Assembly (NCBI GenBank): GCA_016719105.1
Contig: JADKAQ010000002.1
Coordinates: 310,001 to 374,000 of the forward strand
Length of the DNA: 64,000 nt
DNA from: Gemmatimonadota bacterium
GTDB lineage: Bacteria; Gemmatimonadota; Gemmatimonadetes; Gemmatimonadales; Gemmatimonadaceae
Direction of reading: 5' to 3'
Shown here: in pieces, positions 52,714 to 60,430 of the stretch
Position numbering within the stretch: position 1 is the first letter of the stretch
How the letters are laid out: each line of letters begins with the position of its first letter
Notes under the pieces: generated by a model
The model's database searches: none
Seen by the model: only the letters and a program-made list of their open reading frames with translations
What the model was told of the DNA's origin: nothing
Made by a program: the position numbers and the translations under genes

Positions 52714-53259
52714 CTAGGCCCGCCGGTTGACGATGTAGGAGCCGCGTCCCCCGTCACCACCGCCTGACGAGTCGCCGCCGTAACCGGCGCGCGCCGGGCC
52801 AACGCCCGCGAGGGTGCGCACGAGCTCCTCGCCCGAGGTCAACGCCTCGCGCAGGACCTGTCGGTTGGTGGAGACCTCACGCGCCAGCGAACGGGCTGAT
52901 CCCTGCAACGCCTCACGCGAGGCCCGCAGGTCGTCGGTGGCGTACGGCCCCATGGCGTCGAGCAGGTCCTTGAGCGGAATGTCCTCGGGCTGCCCGAGTC
53001 GCGCGTTGAGGGCGCGGCGGCGCTTGCGTGCCTCGCCCAGCGTCAGGAGGACGCGCTGCACGGCGAAGACGGAGTCGTCGACCCCTTGCAGGTTGTCGGC
53101 GGCCACGGCCTCGCGCTGCTGTCGCATGATCTGGATGAGTTCATCGATCAGGCGGCGCTCGGACGACAACGCATCGGCCAGCCCGTTCACGAGCGGGGGC
53201 CACTGGGACGGAGCGATCTGCACCATGGCTCGAAGGGGCTGCACGGAACTGGAAATCAT
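52714..53259 (-). CDS. flgN: FlgN-like flagellar export chaperone
   Basis: A 181-residue, mostly helical cytosolic protein from ATG 53259, overlapping the flgJ stop by ATGA. Long helices (LVNGLADALSSERRLIDELIQIM, DSVFAVQRVLLTLGEARKRRRALNAR) match the FlgN fold, which binds FlgK and FlgL and delivers them to the export gate. Gly/Ser/Asp-rich tail. Two bases separate its stop from flgK, its expected client. Family sequence conservation is low, so the call rests on fold pattern and position. Confidence 0.8.
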   Translation of the reverse strand: MISSSVQPLRAMVQIAPSQWPPLVNGLADALSSERRLIDELIQIMRQQREAVAADNLQGVDDSVFAVQRVLLTLGEARKRRRALNARLGQPEDIPLKDLLDAMGPYATDDLRASREALQGSARSLAREVSTNRQVLREALTSGEELVRTLAGVGPARAGYGGDSSGGGDGGRGSYIVNRRA

Positions 53260-53636
53260 CGCGGCACCTGCAACGCGGCGGCGGTGGGGCCGGCCTCGTC
53301 GGTGGTGCCTGCAAGGGCGAGTTGGGGGCGAAGCTGACGCAGGAGCGACTCGCCGAGGCCGCGATCCCACTGGGACGGCACGGCGTTGGCGAGGTGCTGG
53401 TCGAGCATGCCGGCGAACATCTGCTCGCCGGCGCCGCCGCTGGTGACGCCGTCGGTCGGCACGGTCTCCCGCATGGCCTTGAAGAGCTGTTCCACGAAGA
53501 CACCCTGGAGCTGGCCCACGACCTCGCGCAGGCGAGCATCGCGCTCCTCGACCCCCGGCACGACGCCCACGGACCGGGCTGGCCCAGCCTCGCTCCGCGT
53601 CGTACCACCCGGATTCAGTGCGTTGATGTTCGTCAC
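53256..53636 (-). CDS. flgJ: Flagellar rod-binding protein, FlgJ N-terminal domain only
   Basis: A 126-residue protein with the rod-capping FlgJ domain (LREVVGQLQGVFVEQLFKAMRETVPTDG, EQMFAGMLDQHLANAV). The C-terminal muramidase of enterobacterial FlgJ is missing, as in many phyla, so peptidoglycan opening must come from another enzyme. Stop and start overlap the neighbours by four bases on both sides. Confidence 0.88.
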   Translation of the reverse strand: MTNINALNPGGTTRSEAGPARSVGVVPGVEERDARLREVVGQLQGVFVEQLFKAMRETVPTDGVTSGGAGEQMFAGMLDQHLANAVPSQWDRGLGESLLRQLRPQLALAGTTDEAGPTAAALQVPR

Positions 53637-54682
53637 CGCGCGACTACCTCTGCGGAAATGGCGCCAACCTGCTTGAGTGCCTCGAAGATCTGCGCCACCT
53701 GGTAGGGCGGCGTTCGAACGGCGGAGAGCGCGGCGGCCAACTGCTGGACCGTGGCCCCGGTTGGCACCCGGACCTGGCTGCGTGATCCCTGCTGAGCAGT
53801 ATCGGCAGGTGCGGGCCCGATCGAGAGCGTGAGCCCCTGGATGCTGACCACGCCGGGGCCGAGGGTGAGGTCCCCTCCGGCGACGACCGTTCCCTGGCGC
53901 TGGTCGATGACGATGCGGGCCACGCGCGCCACCTCGACCTTGAGGTCGCGAATCTTGGCGAGGACGGCGGCCGGCCCCCCTCCGCCCGAGTCCTTGGCGG
54001 CGATGGAGATGGCCCCCGGGTCCTCGACCTTGGCGGTCCCCTGTCCGACGACCGAGTCGACGACGGCGGCGATGCGTGCGGCGAGCCCGATGTCGGGTTC
54101 GCGCAGAATGAGCCGGCTCGCGGCCGCGAACTGCGGTCGCGGCAGGTCGACCTCGAGGAGGCCACCGGCGGAGATGCGTCCGCTGGCCGAACTGTAGCCG
54201 ACGCGGCGACGCACGGCGTCCTGTTCATCGACGTAGAGCTGCCCCTGCGCGGTCGCCAGTGGCTTGCCGCCGACCTCCGCGATGAGGGGGGTCATCCACA
54301 GGACCCCGCCACGCAGCGAGCGCGCGTCGCCTACCGAGGCCACCTGCACCTCGAACCGTCCGCCGGGACGCAGGTACGGCGAGACTTCCGCGGTGACGAG
54401 GACGGCGGCGACGTTGCGCGTGCGGAGGAGTTCGGGAGGAACGATGACGTCAAAGCGCCGCAGCAGGTTGGCGACCGACTGCACCGTCTGCTGGGCGCTG
54501 CGCCCGCTATTGGTGTTGTCGCCCGTGCCGCTCAAGCCGGTGACCAGGCCGTAGCCGACGAGGCGCAGGGGGACGCCCTGGTCGTCGATGACCAGGTCGC
54601 GAATGGGGACACCCTGCGCGAACGCCGCCCGGGCGCTGAAGCCCGTGGCGGCGAGAAGGGTCAGGCAAAGAAGGCGTCGCAT
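53633..54682 (-). CDS. flgI: Flagellar P-ring protein FlgI
   Basis: A 349-residue periplasmic protein from ATG 54682 with a signal peptide (LLCLTLLAATGFSARAAFAQG). It forms the P ring around the rod in the peptidoglycan layer. Marks: RLVGYGLVTGLSGTGDNTNSG, VAAVLVTAEVSPYLRPGGRFEVQVASVGDA, GGVLWMTPL, and the C-terminal VQQLAAALSAVRTPPYQVAQIFEALKQVGAI. Length is slightly under the usual 365. Confidence 0.95.
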   Translation of the reverse strand: MRRLLCLTLLAATGFSARAAFAQGVPIRDLVIDDQGVPLRLVGYGLVTGLSGTGDNTNSGRSAQQTVQSVANLLRRFDVIVPPELLRTRNVAAVLVTAEVSPYLRPGGRFEVQVASVGDARSLRGGVLWMTPLIAEVGGKPLATAQGQLYVDEQDAVRRRVGYSSASGRISAGGLLEVDLPRPQFAAASRLILREPDIGLAARIAAVVDSVVGQGTAKVEDPGAISIAAKDSGGGGPAAVLAKIRDLKVEVARVARIVIDQRQGTVVAGGDLTLGPGVVSIQGLTLSIGPAPADTAQQGSRSQVRVPTGATVQQLAAALSAVRTPPYQVAQIFEALKQVGAISAEVVAR

Positions 54683-54687
54683 GATGG

Positions 54688-55419
54688 TCACGGCCACAGG
54701 AGTCCGACGATCCTGGTGATGATCCCGCTCTTGGGCTTTCCGAGTGATCCTTTCGATGCGTAGGCCAGCTGCATGTCGGCGATGGCATCGGAGCCGACGG
54801 CGTCGCGCGAGTTGACGTCGAGCGGGCGGACGAAGCCGCTCAGGGTCAGCGTCTGCTTGTTCTTGTCGACGTCGATGAGCTTCGTCCCCTTGACCTGCAG
54901 CAGGCCGTCGGGGGTGACGGCGACGACGCGCACCGGGATCTCGGCGTCGTAGCGTGTCCCGCGCGTGGCGTTGCCGCGCTGCTGGGAGGTGCTGCCGTCG
55001 CCTGCCTCCATCGACCCGTCGATCGCGCCGAGTCCGCCGGTGCCGGTCCCCATCTGCGGCGGGTTGATCCCGACGTCGAGCTGGCGACGGCGCGAGGCGG
55101 AGTTGGTGTTGTCCTTGTTGGCCTGGGCCAGGGCGTACTCGTCGACGACGACGCGGATGATGTCGCCGACGGCGAAGCTGCGCTTGTTGGAGGTCCAGGC
55201 GATGTTGCGCACCGGGGCCGCCTTGGCGCTGTCGGCGGTGGGCCGCGCCGGTCGCGCCGGTTGCGCCCCTAACGAGGCAGCGACGAGCGTGAGCAGGAGC
55301 CCGATGCCGGAGAGCAGGCCGAGGAAGGCGCGCCGCATGCGCGACGGTTCGGCCGCGGGGACGGCGGGGATCACGGTGACCCGGCGCGGAGTGGCGACGA
55401 CGTCGCAGTGGTGAATCAT
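54688..55419 (-). CDS. flgH: Flagellar L-ring protein FlgH
   Basis: A 243-residue protein from ATG 55419, overlapping the flgA stop. FlgH builds the outer-membrane L ring. Marks: SFAVGDIIRVVVDEYALAQA, QRGNATRGTRYDAEIPVRVV, GLLQVKGTKLIDVDKNKQTLTLSGFVRP, and the C-terminal SGIITRIVGLLWP. It has a hydrophobic export signal (FLGLLSGIGLLLTLVAASLGAQ) but no lipobox Cys, which is unusual, as FlgH is normally a lipoprotein. Confidence 0.94.
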   Translation of the reverse strand: MIHHCDVVATPRRVTVIPAVPAAEPSRMRRAFLGLLSGIGLLLTLVAASLGAQPARPARPTADSAKAAPVRNIAWTSNKRSFAVGDIIRVVVDEYALAQANKDNTNSASRRRQLDVGINPPQMGTGTGGLGAIDGSMEAGDGSTSQQRGNATRGTRYDAEIPVRVVAVTPDGLLQVKGTKLIDVDKNKQTLTLSGFVRPLDVNSRDAVGSDAIADMQLAYASKGSLGKPKSGIITRIVGLLWP

Positions 55420-56024
55420 GGGGTCCTCGAGAGGTCGGTGGCGATGACGCGCGCCGGGCCGGCGACGACGCCGGTGACGCGGCGCCGGGCGCCGAGTCGG
55501 ACGGGAATCGTGTCGCCTAACGACCCGGCCACGGGGGCCACGCCGTCGAGCGTCAGTTCCAGTCCGTCCTGCTGGTAGGTGAACTGCACCGCCTGGCCGG
55601 CGGCCACGAGTGGGGCCGGGGCAACGGCCGGCGCACGCAGCACCTCACCGCGCTGGATCACGCGGCGGGCGATCCATCCGGGGATGACCGGGGTGGTGTC
55701 GACGTGCACGACCCCGCGCGCGTCGACACGGGCGGGCACGCGGGCGATATTCATGTCGGCGGCCCGCAGCACGGTGCCGCGCGGAATGCGACGGGCGGCC
55801 ACGTGGGCGTCGGTCATGGGGACGACGCGGGCGTCGGTCGTGGGGACGACGCGGGCGTCGGTCGTGGGGACGACGCGGGCGGCCGGCGTCGTGGGGGCCA
55901 CCGTCGTCGCACCCTGTCCCCCCTCCTGCGCCTGCAGCGCGCGTCCGGAGACGACGCCCGCCGGCAGCAGGGCGACGAGGATGGGCCAGGCGAGGCCGGC
56001 GGCGCACGACGCGAGGCGCGGCAT
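55416..56024 (-). CDS. flgA: Flagellar P-ring assembly chaperone FlgA
   Basis: A 202-residue periplasmic protein with signal peptide (GLAWPILVALLPAGVVSG) and SAF domain (AARRIPRGTVLRAADMNIARVPA, IPGWIARRVIQRGEVLRAP, GLELTLDGVAPVAGSLGDTIPV). It assists FlgI ring assembly. Between signal and SAF are three 8-residue repeats ARVVPTTD (24-bp DNA repeat at 55807-55878), probably a flexible linker. Overlaps flgG by one base. Confidence 0.92.
   Translation of the reverse strand: MPRLASCAAGLAWPILVALLPAGVVSGRALQAQEGGQGATTVAPTTPAARVVPTTDARVVPTTDARVVPMTDAHVAARRIPRGTVLRAADMNIARVPARVDARGVVHVDTTPVIPGWIARRVIQRGEVLRAPAVAPAPLVAAGQAVQFTYQQDGLELTLDGVAPVAGSLGDTIPVRLGARRRVTGVVAGPARVIATDLSRTP
55807..55878. repeat. 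24-bp tandem repeat inside flgA
   Basis: Three units starting at 55807, 55831 and 55855; the last two are identical and the first differs at one base. In-frame, encoding the ARVVPTTD linker repeats. Confidence 0.93.
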
Positions 56025-56815
56025 CAGCGGATCATGTTGTTGGCGGTCGACATCATCTCCTCGGCGTTCTTGATTGCCTTGGAGTTGATCTCGTACGCGC
56101 GCATGGCAGTGATCATGTCGACCATCTCCTGCACGATCTCGACGTTGCTCCCCTCGAGGTGGCCCTGGAGGATGCGCCCCATCCCTTCCTCGCTGGGGAA
56201 GCCGACGGTGGGCTGCCCGGACGCCGGCGTCTCGGCGAAGAGGTTCTCGCCTAACGCCTGCAATCCCGACGGGTTCATGAAGCGCGCCAGCTCGAGCTGC
56301 CCGAGTTCGGTCTTGTCGACCTGCGTGACGCTCTGCGACACCGAGACCTTGCCGGTCGACGAGATCGTGATCTCGGTGGCGTCCGTCGGGATCTTGATGC
56401 CGGGAACGACCGCATAGCCGTTGCTGGTGATCATCGTCCCGGTGTCGGAGATGCCGAACGAGCCGTCGCGCGTGTAGGCCAGTGCGCCGCTCGGGAGTTG
56501 CACCTGGAAGAAGCCCTCGCCCTCGATGGCCAGATCGAGCGGGCGCGACGTCTGCTCGACCGGCCCCTGCGAGTGCAGGCGCTGCACGGCGGCGAGGCGC
56601 GTCCCGCGACCGACCTGCACGGCCGGGATCGTGTTGGTGTCGGGATTGCCGACGACGGCGGCGCCCTGCACGGTCTGGTACAGGAGATCCTCGAACGAGG
56701 CACGCGAGCGCTTGAAGCCCGTGGTGTTCACGTTCGCCAGGTTGTTGGCGATCACCTCGGTGCGGAGCTGCTGCGCCATCATGCCGGTGGCGGAGGTGCG
56801 AAGGGCTGGGTTCAT
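56024..56815 (-). CDS. flgG: Flagellar distal rod protein FlgG
   Basis: A 263-residue axial protein from ATG 56815 (MNPALRTSATGMMAQ). Family marks: IANNLANVNTTGFKRSRASFEDLLYQTV, LAIEGEGFFQVQLPSG, YTRDGSFG, the C-terminal GHLEGSNVEIVQEMVDMITAMRAYEINSKAI. Length about 260 is the FlgG standard, and flgF lies just upstream. The frame is open upstream through the repeat spacer, but FlgG always starts near this Met. Confidence 0.96.
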   Translation of the reverse strand: MNPALRTSATGMMAQQLRTEVIANNLANVNTTGFKRSRASFEDLLYQTVQGAAVVGNPDTNTIPAVQVGRGTRLAAVQRLHSQGPVEQTSRPLDLAIEGEGFFQVQLPSGALAYTRDGSFGISDTGTMITSNGYAVVPGIKIPTDATEITISSTGKVSVSQSVTQVDKTELGQLELARFMNPSGLQALGENLFAETPASGQPTVGFPSEEGMGRILQGHLEGSNVEIVQEMVDMITAMRAYEINSKAIKNAEEMMSTANNMIR

Positions 56816-56822
56816 GGGACTC

Positions 56823-56845
56823 GAGACGGGAGACGGGAGACGGGA
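56823..56845. repeat. GAGACGGG triplicate in the flgF-flgG spacer
   Basis: Three and a half copies of gagacgg(g) fill most of the 35-base gap between flgF and flgG. Same word as the ntrX spacer repeat at 14454-14509, but with no inverted partner nearby. Confidence 0.75.
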
Positions 56846-56850
56846 GGGCG

Positions 56851-57546
56851 TCAGCCGGGGACGCGGGACAGGTCGTTCGCGATGGTGCCGCGAATGCCGT
56901 CGAGCGTGCTGAGCACCTTCTGCGCGTCGGTGAAGTTGCGCTGGATCGAAATCAGGTCCACGAGCGAGGAGAGGGTGTTGACGTTGCTCCCCTCGAGGTG
57001 GCCCTGCCGGATGTCGCGCGCGTCGACGGCGACGACGGTGCGGCCCGCGTCGGGGACGAAGCGCGTCCCCCCCTCGTGCTGGAGCACGGCGCCGGCGGCC
57101 GGCGTCTCGACGCGCAGGCGGTCGACGCGGACGCGGTCGACCACCACCCATCCGGTGCGGTCGATCTCGACGGTCTTGCCGGCGACCGCGATGGGGCCCT
57201 TCTCGCCTAACAGTTGATTGCCGTCGGCGTCGGCCAGGAACCCCTTGGGGTCGACACTCCACGAGCCCCCGTGCGTCCAGCGTTCACCGCCGGGCGTGGA
57301 GACGACGAAGTAGTTGTTGCCGCGCTGGGCGATGTCGAGCGGATTGCCGGTCGGGGAGAAGACCCCCTCCGTGAAGTCCGTCGAGGCCTCGGCCACCGGG
57401 AGTCCCTCGGCGACCAGGCGGGCGAAGACGCGCTCGCCCTTGAAGCCCGTCGTGTTGACGTTGGCCAGGTTGTTCGACGCGACGTCCTGACGGCGCTCCC
57501 AATAGCGGAGGGCGTAGGCGGCGCTGGCGATTCCGTCGGTCTTCAT
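56851..57546 (-). CDS. flgF: Flagellar proximal rod protein FlgF
   Basis: A 231-residue axial protein: ASNNLANVNTTGFKGERVFARL at the N-terminus, NYFVVSTPGGERWTHGGSWSVD, the C-terminal GHLEGSNVNTLSSLVDLISIQRNF. Slightly shorter than FlgG, consistent with FlgF. The middle contains Asp/Val-rich sequence (WVVVDRVRVDRLRVETPAAG). Confidence 0.92.
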   Translation of the reverse strand: MKTDGIASAAYALRYWERRQDVASNNLANVNTTGFKGERVFARLVAEGLPVAEASTDFTEGVFSPTGNPLDIAQRGNNYFVVSTPGGERWTHGGSWSVDPKGFLADADGNQLLGEKGPIAVAGKTVEIDRTGWVVVDRVRVDRLRVETPAAGAVLQHEGGTRFVPDAGRTVVAVDARDIRQGHLEGSNVNTLSSLVDLISIQRNFTDAQKVLSTLDGIRGTIANDLSRVPG

Positions 57547-57632
57547 GCGGGGAACTCGGGGCGAGGGACACCCGCATGGAAAGGCAACCGATGTGCCCGC
57601 ACCGGCGCGCCTGGCGCCGGCGCTGTAACGCC

Positions 57633-58004
57633 TTAACCCACAGGCACTTGGCTCCGCACGGCCCCGGCGCCACCCACCCGGCGAAGACGCTGCAATAGGG
57701 AAAGACGTGCCGAGCCGGGCGCTTTCTGCCGGGCGGAAGTCGACGCCATGCCCACCATGAGCGCCAGCGCGTCGCGCGACAGCCCGGTGCGCCGCGCGAT
57801 TTCCACCGCAGGCGTTCCAGACTGGACGAGTGCACGTGCGGCTTCCGAGCGAGGGGTGCGGGCGCCCGCGGTCACGCGCTCAGGGCGCGTGGGCCAGGCG
57901 ATGAGGACGAGCAGGGCGAGCACGGCGAAGACGAGGACGCCGGTCGCGACGAGCGTGAGCGTGTCGCTCGTGATGAGGTCGACGAGGCGGAGGAGGGGGC
58001 GCAT
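57633..58004 (-). CDS. Small membrane-anchored protein of the flagellar operon
   Basis: A 123-residue protein: membrane helix at about 13-38 (TLTLVATGVLVFAVLALLVLIAW), a basic linker, then a helix-turn-helix-like segment (EAARALVQSGTPAVEIARRTGLSRDALALM). Many flagellar operons carry a small helix-plus-HTH-like protein between fliA and flg/che genes, whose role is unclear. Two bases separate it from the fliA stop, so the two are translationally linked. Not recognised more precisely. Confidence 0.7.
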   Translation of the reverse strand: MRPLLRLVDLITSDTLTLVATGVLVFAVLALLVLIAWPTRPERVTAGARTPRSEAARALVQSGTPAVEIARRTGLSRDALALMVGMASTSARQKAPGSARLSLLQRLRRVGGAGAVRSQVPVG

Positions 58005-58006
58005 CG

Positions 58007-58762
58007 TTAGGCCGGCGTCCGGAAGTGGGCGAGCTCGGTGCGCAGGCGCGACAGCGCCTTGGCGCGAATCTGCGAGACGCGCGATTCGGTCAGGTCGAGC
58101 ACCTCGGCGATCTCATGGAGCTTGAGTTCTTCGAAGTAGTACAGCGTGAGCACGATGCGCTCCTGGTCCTTGAGGCCGCGCAGCGCCGTCTTGAGGATCT
58201 CCTTCTCCTGGTCGCGATTGATGTCGTCTTCGATCGTGTTGTCGGCTTCGCTGGCGAGGGCCTCCGGCGGGAGGAGCGGTTGTCCCTCGTGTTCGGTTGC
58301 CGACTGATCGAGCGAGATCTGCACGGCGCTCTCGGTGTCGGCTTGCCAGCGCCACAGCGTGCCCAGGTCGAGGCCGAGGTGCTCGGCGAGCTCCCGGTCG
58401 GTAGCCGGGCGACCGAAGATGCGCGTCAGCGTCTCGCGGGCGTGCGCAATCTCGCGCGTCTTGCGACGGATCGATCGCGGGACGTGGTCCTGGCGCCGCA
58501 ATTCGTCGAGGATGGCGCCGCGGATGCGAGGGACGGCGAAGGTGGAGAAGGCGAGGCCGCGCGCCGGCTCGAAGGCGTCGAGGGCGTTCATCAGCCCGAT
58601 CGTGCCGCACGAGACCAGCTCGTCGAAGTCGGCCGGGGCCGCCAGCGCCTTGGAGAGCTGGCGCGCGACGTGGTGCACGAGGTTGAGGTTCTCCGTGAGG
58701 AGTCGCTCGCGTGCGACCTGGTCACCCTTGGCGAGTGCGCCCCAGAGGTTCTCGGATGCCAT
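58007..58762 (-). CDS. fliA: Flagellar sigma factor sigma-28 (FliA/WhiG type)
   Basis: A 251-residue sigma-70-family protein. Region 2: LVHHVARQLS, DFDELVSCGTIGLMNALDAFEPARGLAFSTFAVPRIRGAILDELRRQD. Region 3: ARETLTRIFGRPATDRELAEHLGL. Region 4: QERIVLTLYYFEELKLHEIAEVLDLTESRVSQIRAKAL. It directs late flagellar promoters; its antagonist FlgM is not encoded in this window. Its TAA lies in CGTTAGG (58005-58011). Confidence 0.93.
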   Translation of the reverse strand: MASENLWGALAKGDQVARERLLTENLNLVHHVARQLSKALAAPADFDELVSCGTIGLMNALDAFEPARGLAFSTFAVPRIRGAILDELRRQDHVPRSIRRKTREIAHARETLTRIFGRPATDRELAEHLGLDLGTLWRWQADTESAVQISLDQSATEHEGQPLLPPEALASEADNTIEDDINRDQEKEILKTALRGLKDQERIVLTLYYFEELKLHEIAEVLDLTESRVSQIRAKALSRLRTELAHFRTPA

Positions 58763-58766
58763 CTGA

Positions 58767-59597
58767 TCAACCTTTGCGCAAGAGACGGGGAATCGAAGGC
58801 GGTGCGGCGGCCTCGGCGAGAATACGCTCGCCGATGGTGCGGACGGCGAGGGCCGCGGTGGAGCCTAACGACGCTTCGGCGGTCCCGAGTCCGGCGGCGA
58901 GGGCGCTGCCGAAGTCGGGGTCGTCGGGGACGGCGCCGGCGAAGGGGACGGTACGCGAGAGGAAGCGCACGGAGGCCCCGTTGAGGTGTTCGTGCAGTCG
59001 GTCGGCGTTGTCGTCGCCGACGCGGTTGGCCACGATGTCGACGCGCACGCCGGCCGCCCGTTCATGCAGCAGCTTGACGAGGGCGTACGTGGCGACCAGC
59101 GAGATGCGGTCGCCCGCGGTGACCGCGAGGAGGCGCGTGGCCCCATCGGCGCAGGCGGCCACGAGCGACTCGGCGCTCGAGCCCGCGTCGACGACGACCA
59201 GTTCGAAGGAGGGGAAGAGCGACATCACGCGTCGCATGAGGAGCCGGCGCTCGGTGGGGCGCAGCTCGGTCTCGTCGGCGCTGGCCGGAAAGAGCGAGAG
59301 GCGCTCGGCCACCGGGACGAGGAGGTCGCGCGGTTCGCGTTCGCCGCGGAGCTGACCTAACGAGCCGGTTGGTTCCACACCCAGGAGATGGTGCAGCCCA
59401 CCCAGGCGCTGACCGGCATCGACGAGGAGCACGCGATGTCCCTGCTCGGCCATCGTGGCGGCCAGGAGCGCGGCGATCGTCGACGTCCCGACGCCACCCT
59501 TGCCGCTCCCGACCGCGACGACGGTCGGCGTTGCGGGCTGTGCCGCGCGCGCCGTGCCGCCGTTGGACGAGGGGAGGAGGGTCATGGGGCGACTCAT
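58767..59597 (-). CDS. flhG: FlhG/YlxH MinD-like ATPase with altered P-loop
   Basis: A 276-residue ParA/MinD-family protein that sets flagellar number with FlhF. The deviant Walker A reads GSGKGGVGTSTIAA, so the signature Lys is present but the P-loop Lys is replaced by Thr; I checked the codon (ACG). Other marks: VLLVDAGQRLGGLHHLLGV, ELVVVDAGSS for Walker B/switch II, DIVANRVGDDNA. The C-terminal amphipathic membrane-targeting helix is weak. Overlaps flhF by four bases. Confidence 0.9.
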   Translation of the reverse strand: MSRPMTLLPSSNGGTARAAQPATPTVVAVGSGKGGVGTSTIAALLAATMAEQGHRVLLVDAGQRLGGLHHLLGVEPTGSLGQLRGEREPRDLLVPVAERLSLFPASADETELRPTERRLLMRRVMSLFPSFELVVVDAGSSAESLVAACADGATRLLAVTAGDRISLVATYALVKLLHERAAGVRVDIVANRVGDDNADRLHEHLNGASVRFLSRTVPFAGAVPDDPDFGSALAAGLGTAEASLGSTAALAVRTIGERILAEAAAPPSIPRLLRKG

Positions 59598-60430
59598 GCC
59601 GCGCGCGTGGAGGACGACGCCTGCGGCAGGCCGAGCGCGCTGAGGATGCGGCTCCGCGAGGGATGCAGGTCATCGGGGACGGCCTGGCCGTCCGCGATCC
59701 AGCGAATGGGGAGGTCGACGCGTGCCGCGACGTCTGCGACTGCGCGTTCGTCGTGGAGTTCGTCGACCTTGGAGACGATGGCGTGCGTGAGGCGGCACGG
59801 CGCCAGCGCCGCCACGAGGGCGGGGACGGCGTCGGGACGCATCGTGGCCGGCAGGACGAGGTGGACTTCGTCAGGAGTGATGGCGCGCAGCAGCGCCTGC
59901 CACTGCCCGTTGGCGTCCTTGGCGCGCGGCGAGCGCCCCGGAGTGTCGATGATCACGACTTCGCGATCGTCGAGGCGCTTGAGCGCGGCGGGAACTTCGC
60001 GGGCGTCGTACAGCACCTCGAGCGGCAGGTTCATCACCTCGGCGTACTGCTGCATCTGTTCGAGGGCCCCGACGCGATACGTGTCGAGCGTGATGAGTCC
60101 GACCTTGCGGCTGCCGAAGACCGCCCGGTGCATGGCGAGCTTGGCGGCCACCGTCGTCTTGCCGGCGCCGGTGGGGCCGACGAGGGCGAGGAGGAACGGC
60201 CCGCTACGCGTGCGCCCGCCCTGGCCGCGCGTGAGCGCGGGCATGGTGGGCTCCAGGCGCTGGCGGAGGGCGTGCAGGTCCTGCTGCCTTGCGGCGATCA
60301 CCTCGACGCGGGTGACCCCGCCTTCCTTGCTGACTGCGCTCCGGATGATGAGGACATCCTCGCCTAACGCGCGCCGGGCATCGTCGAACACGCGGCGCAG
60401 GTCGGTGCCGTGGAAGGTCTCAAGCAGCAT
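59594..60430 (-). CDS. flhF: Flagellar SRP-like GTPase FlhF (short form)
   Basis: A 278-residue SRP-type GTPase. N-terminal part of about 80 residues (ALGEDVLIIRSAVSKEGGVTRVEVIAA) then the NG domain: LLALVGPTGAGKTTVAAKLA (G1), GLITLDTYRVGALEQMQQYA, VVIIDTPGRSP (G3), IVSKVDEL (G4). It recruits early flagellar parts to the assembly site. Shorter than most FlhF (366-450 residues) because the linker is reduced. The start overlaps the flhA stop by 11 bases. Confidence 0.92.
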   Translation of the reverse strand: MLLETFHGTDLRRVFDDARRALGEDVLIIRSAVSKEGGVTRVEVIAARQQDLHALRQRLEPTMPALTRGQGGRTRSGPFLLALVGPTGAGKTTVAAKLAMHRAVFGSRKVGLITLDTYRVGALEQMQQYAEVMNLPLEVLYDAREVPAALKRLDDREVVIIDTPGRSPRAKDANGQWQALLRAITPDEVHLVLPATMRPDAVPALVAALAPCRLTHAIVSKVDELHDERAVADVAARVDLPIRWIADGQAVPDDLHPSRSRILSALGLPQASSSTRAA

